From: Notospermus geniculatus
Lineage: Eukaryota > Nemertea > Pilidiophora > Heteronemertea > Lineidae
Length of the DNA: 64,000 nucleotides
Direction of reading: 5' to 3'
Assembly: GCA_002633025.1 (NCBI GenBank)
Contig: NMRB01000803.1
Coordinates: 185,730-249,729, forward strand
Below, one piece after another: positions 63,050 through 64,000 of this stretch (position 1 is its first letter; each line of letters opens with the position of its first letter). Below the pieces are notes generated by a model. That model had not been told where the DNA came from. It did not search any database and worked only from the letters and a program-made list of their open reading frames with translations. The translations under genes were made by a program, and so were the position numbers.

Positions 63050-64000
63050 TATATCGGGTGGGCATAAAAAAATGCGCCGTACTTTGATGCTGCATTGCTC
63101 CATTATCCTTTTTTCAAACCGTTTTAAACTTTAGGCATTCAAATGGCATGATGTTGTTAATATACTGACAAATCCTCACGGTCATAGGGTTAAAATGAAA
63201 ACATGGCCTCAAAAACGCACGTTCCGGTGACTCACATTGCATCCGTGTCAGGTGTCATGAGTAGAGAACGCGCTGCATCTGTATGACACGCATCAATCAT
63301 GTGTTGTCTGGGAAAATTGTCTGGCTCTTGTGTCAGAGAAACTCTTCTGCCAGATAGGCACAAGTTTTGCTGAATCAAGATGGTTTTCTCCGCGGCGGAC
63401 AGGAAATTGATCGCAACATGTTTCACTGAAAAAGTGTTGGAGAGGGGCAAAAATTGTGAAAGAATTCCCTGGGAAAAACTGGAATAAATGTTCCGTTTAA
63501 CAATGTGATCAGAAAGTTGGAAGGGACAGGTTCTCTAGAAAGGAAGTCGGAAGTGACTCCTTCATTCATAACTAAGGACGAGTGGCCACCGCAGAGCCCC
63601 GACTGCAGCCCCACGGACTACTCAGTGTGGAAGTCTCTGAGCGAGAAGGTTTATGAGGGTCGCGCGGAAATATTCAGTGAGGATGAACTAAAAGCTCTTC
63701 TGGAAAAAAAATACTCTTAAGGCGATTCGGGACTCAATCAGTTCATGGAAGGAACGTTTGCGCGCCGTCTACCGAGAAGATGGAGGACCAATTGATCACC
63801 TTTTCAAGTGAAACAAGGTTGGACATAATTTTGAAATGTCCGGAACATGCGTTTTTGGCTCTTTATTTTGATTTTGGTCCCATGAACAGAAATCTTAAAG
63901 GATGAAATTGAAATTTGGTCTGTATACTTAGGACATGATGGCGTTTGACTGTGTAAATTTTTAGAAGCTGACGTAAGAAGGTTTCGGAGATATCGAGTGA
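63050..64000 (+). mobile_element. mariner-like element, internally deleted, runs off the window
   Basis: Begins near TATATCGGGTGGGCATAAAA and includes a transposase relic. The right inverted end is not seen before the window ends. Confidence 0.7.
63490..63811 (+). pseudogene. mariner/Tc1 transposase, internal deletion and frameshift
   Basis: From 63505 the frame reads MIRKLEGTGSLERKSEV, the end of the N-terminal helix-turn-helix. It goes directly on to FITKDEWPPQSPDCSPTDYS and VWKSLSEKVYEGR, which is the region of the last catalytic Asp (SPDxxPxDY). The part with the first two Asp residues is missing. After a poly-A run near 63706 the frame shifts; the continuation RDSISSWKERLRAVYREDGG and PIDHLFK then TGA is the usual C-terminus. 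Upstream text FTEKVLERGKN (63422) precedes a stop. Inactive. Confidence 0.8.

Overview
The window is eukaryotic genomic DNA, most probably from a marine invertebrate animal. The signs are spliced coding exons with GT/AG borders, a rhodopsin-type receptor split over three exons, animal-type retroelements (a tyrosine-recombinase retroelement, L2/CR1-like and another non-LTR LINE), hAT and mariner relics, tRNA-derived SINEs, and very many foldback/MITE elements. Protein cues do not settle the phylum: a lophotrochozoan or an invertebrate deuterostome would both fit. There are two sequence gaps (12572-12607 and 33879-34083) and a few single N bases.

Layout. 1-1450: short-word repeats and a foldback element. 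1813-5929: a decayed Ngaro/PAT-like tyrosine-recombinase retroelement on the minus strand, with split direct repeats, a deleted reverse transcriptase and a MITE inside its recombinase. 6331-7579: tandem duplications. 8296-8670: last exon of a secreted, propeller-like protein. 8749-12654: a dead hAT transposon. 12655-24200: nested MITEs, foldbacks and dispersed repeats, with a SAP-domain remnant at 13522. 24208-24675: another propeller-like exon. 25085-31560: MITEs, including a nested TTAA insertion and an orphan exon at 29302. 32145-32386: PAN/apple exon. 35465-35900: broken propeller-like copy. 38404-44599: the best gene of the window, a class A GPCR in three phase-compatible exons, whose introns hold a LINE, SINEs and foldbacks. 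45085-52700: MITEs and tandem repeats. 52858-60487: two further PAN/propeller-like gene pieces. 59305-59850: LINE tail. 60873-64000: MITEs and an internally deleted mariner.

How the genes relate. All propeller-like and PAN exons lie on the minus strand and look like members of one tandemly duplicated family. The PAN exons end in phase 0 and the propeller exons begin in phase 0. They carry N-glycosylation sequons and are probably secreted or membrane-bound glycoproteins. The GPCR lies inside this cluster on the same strand; no functional link can be shown from sequence.

Most unusual signal. Many elements have arms built from degenerate 12-22 bp 'words' in tandem, inverted about a centre. Two of them (54171-54326 and 56301-56866) carry perfect 9-bp target duplications and related GGTGAC termini, although their words differ completely. 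Separately, several MITE groups keep only about 10 terminal bases in common while their inverted arms are unrelated.
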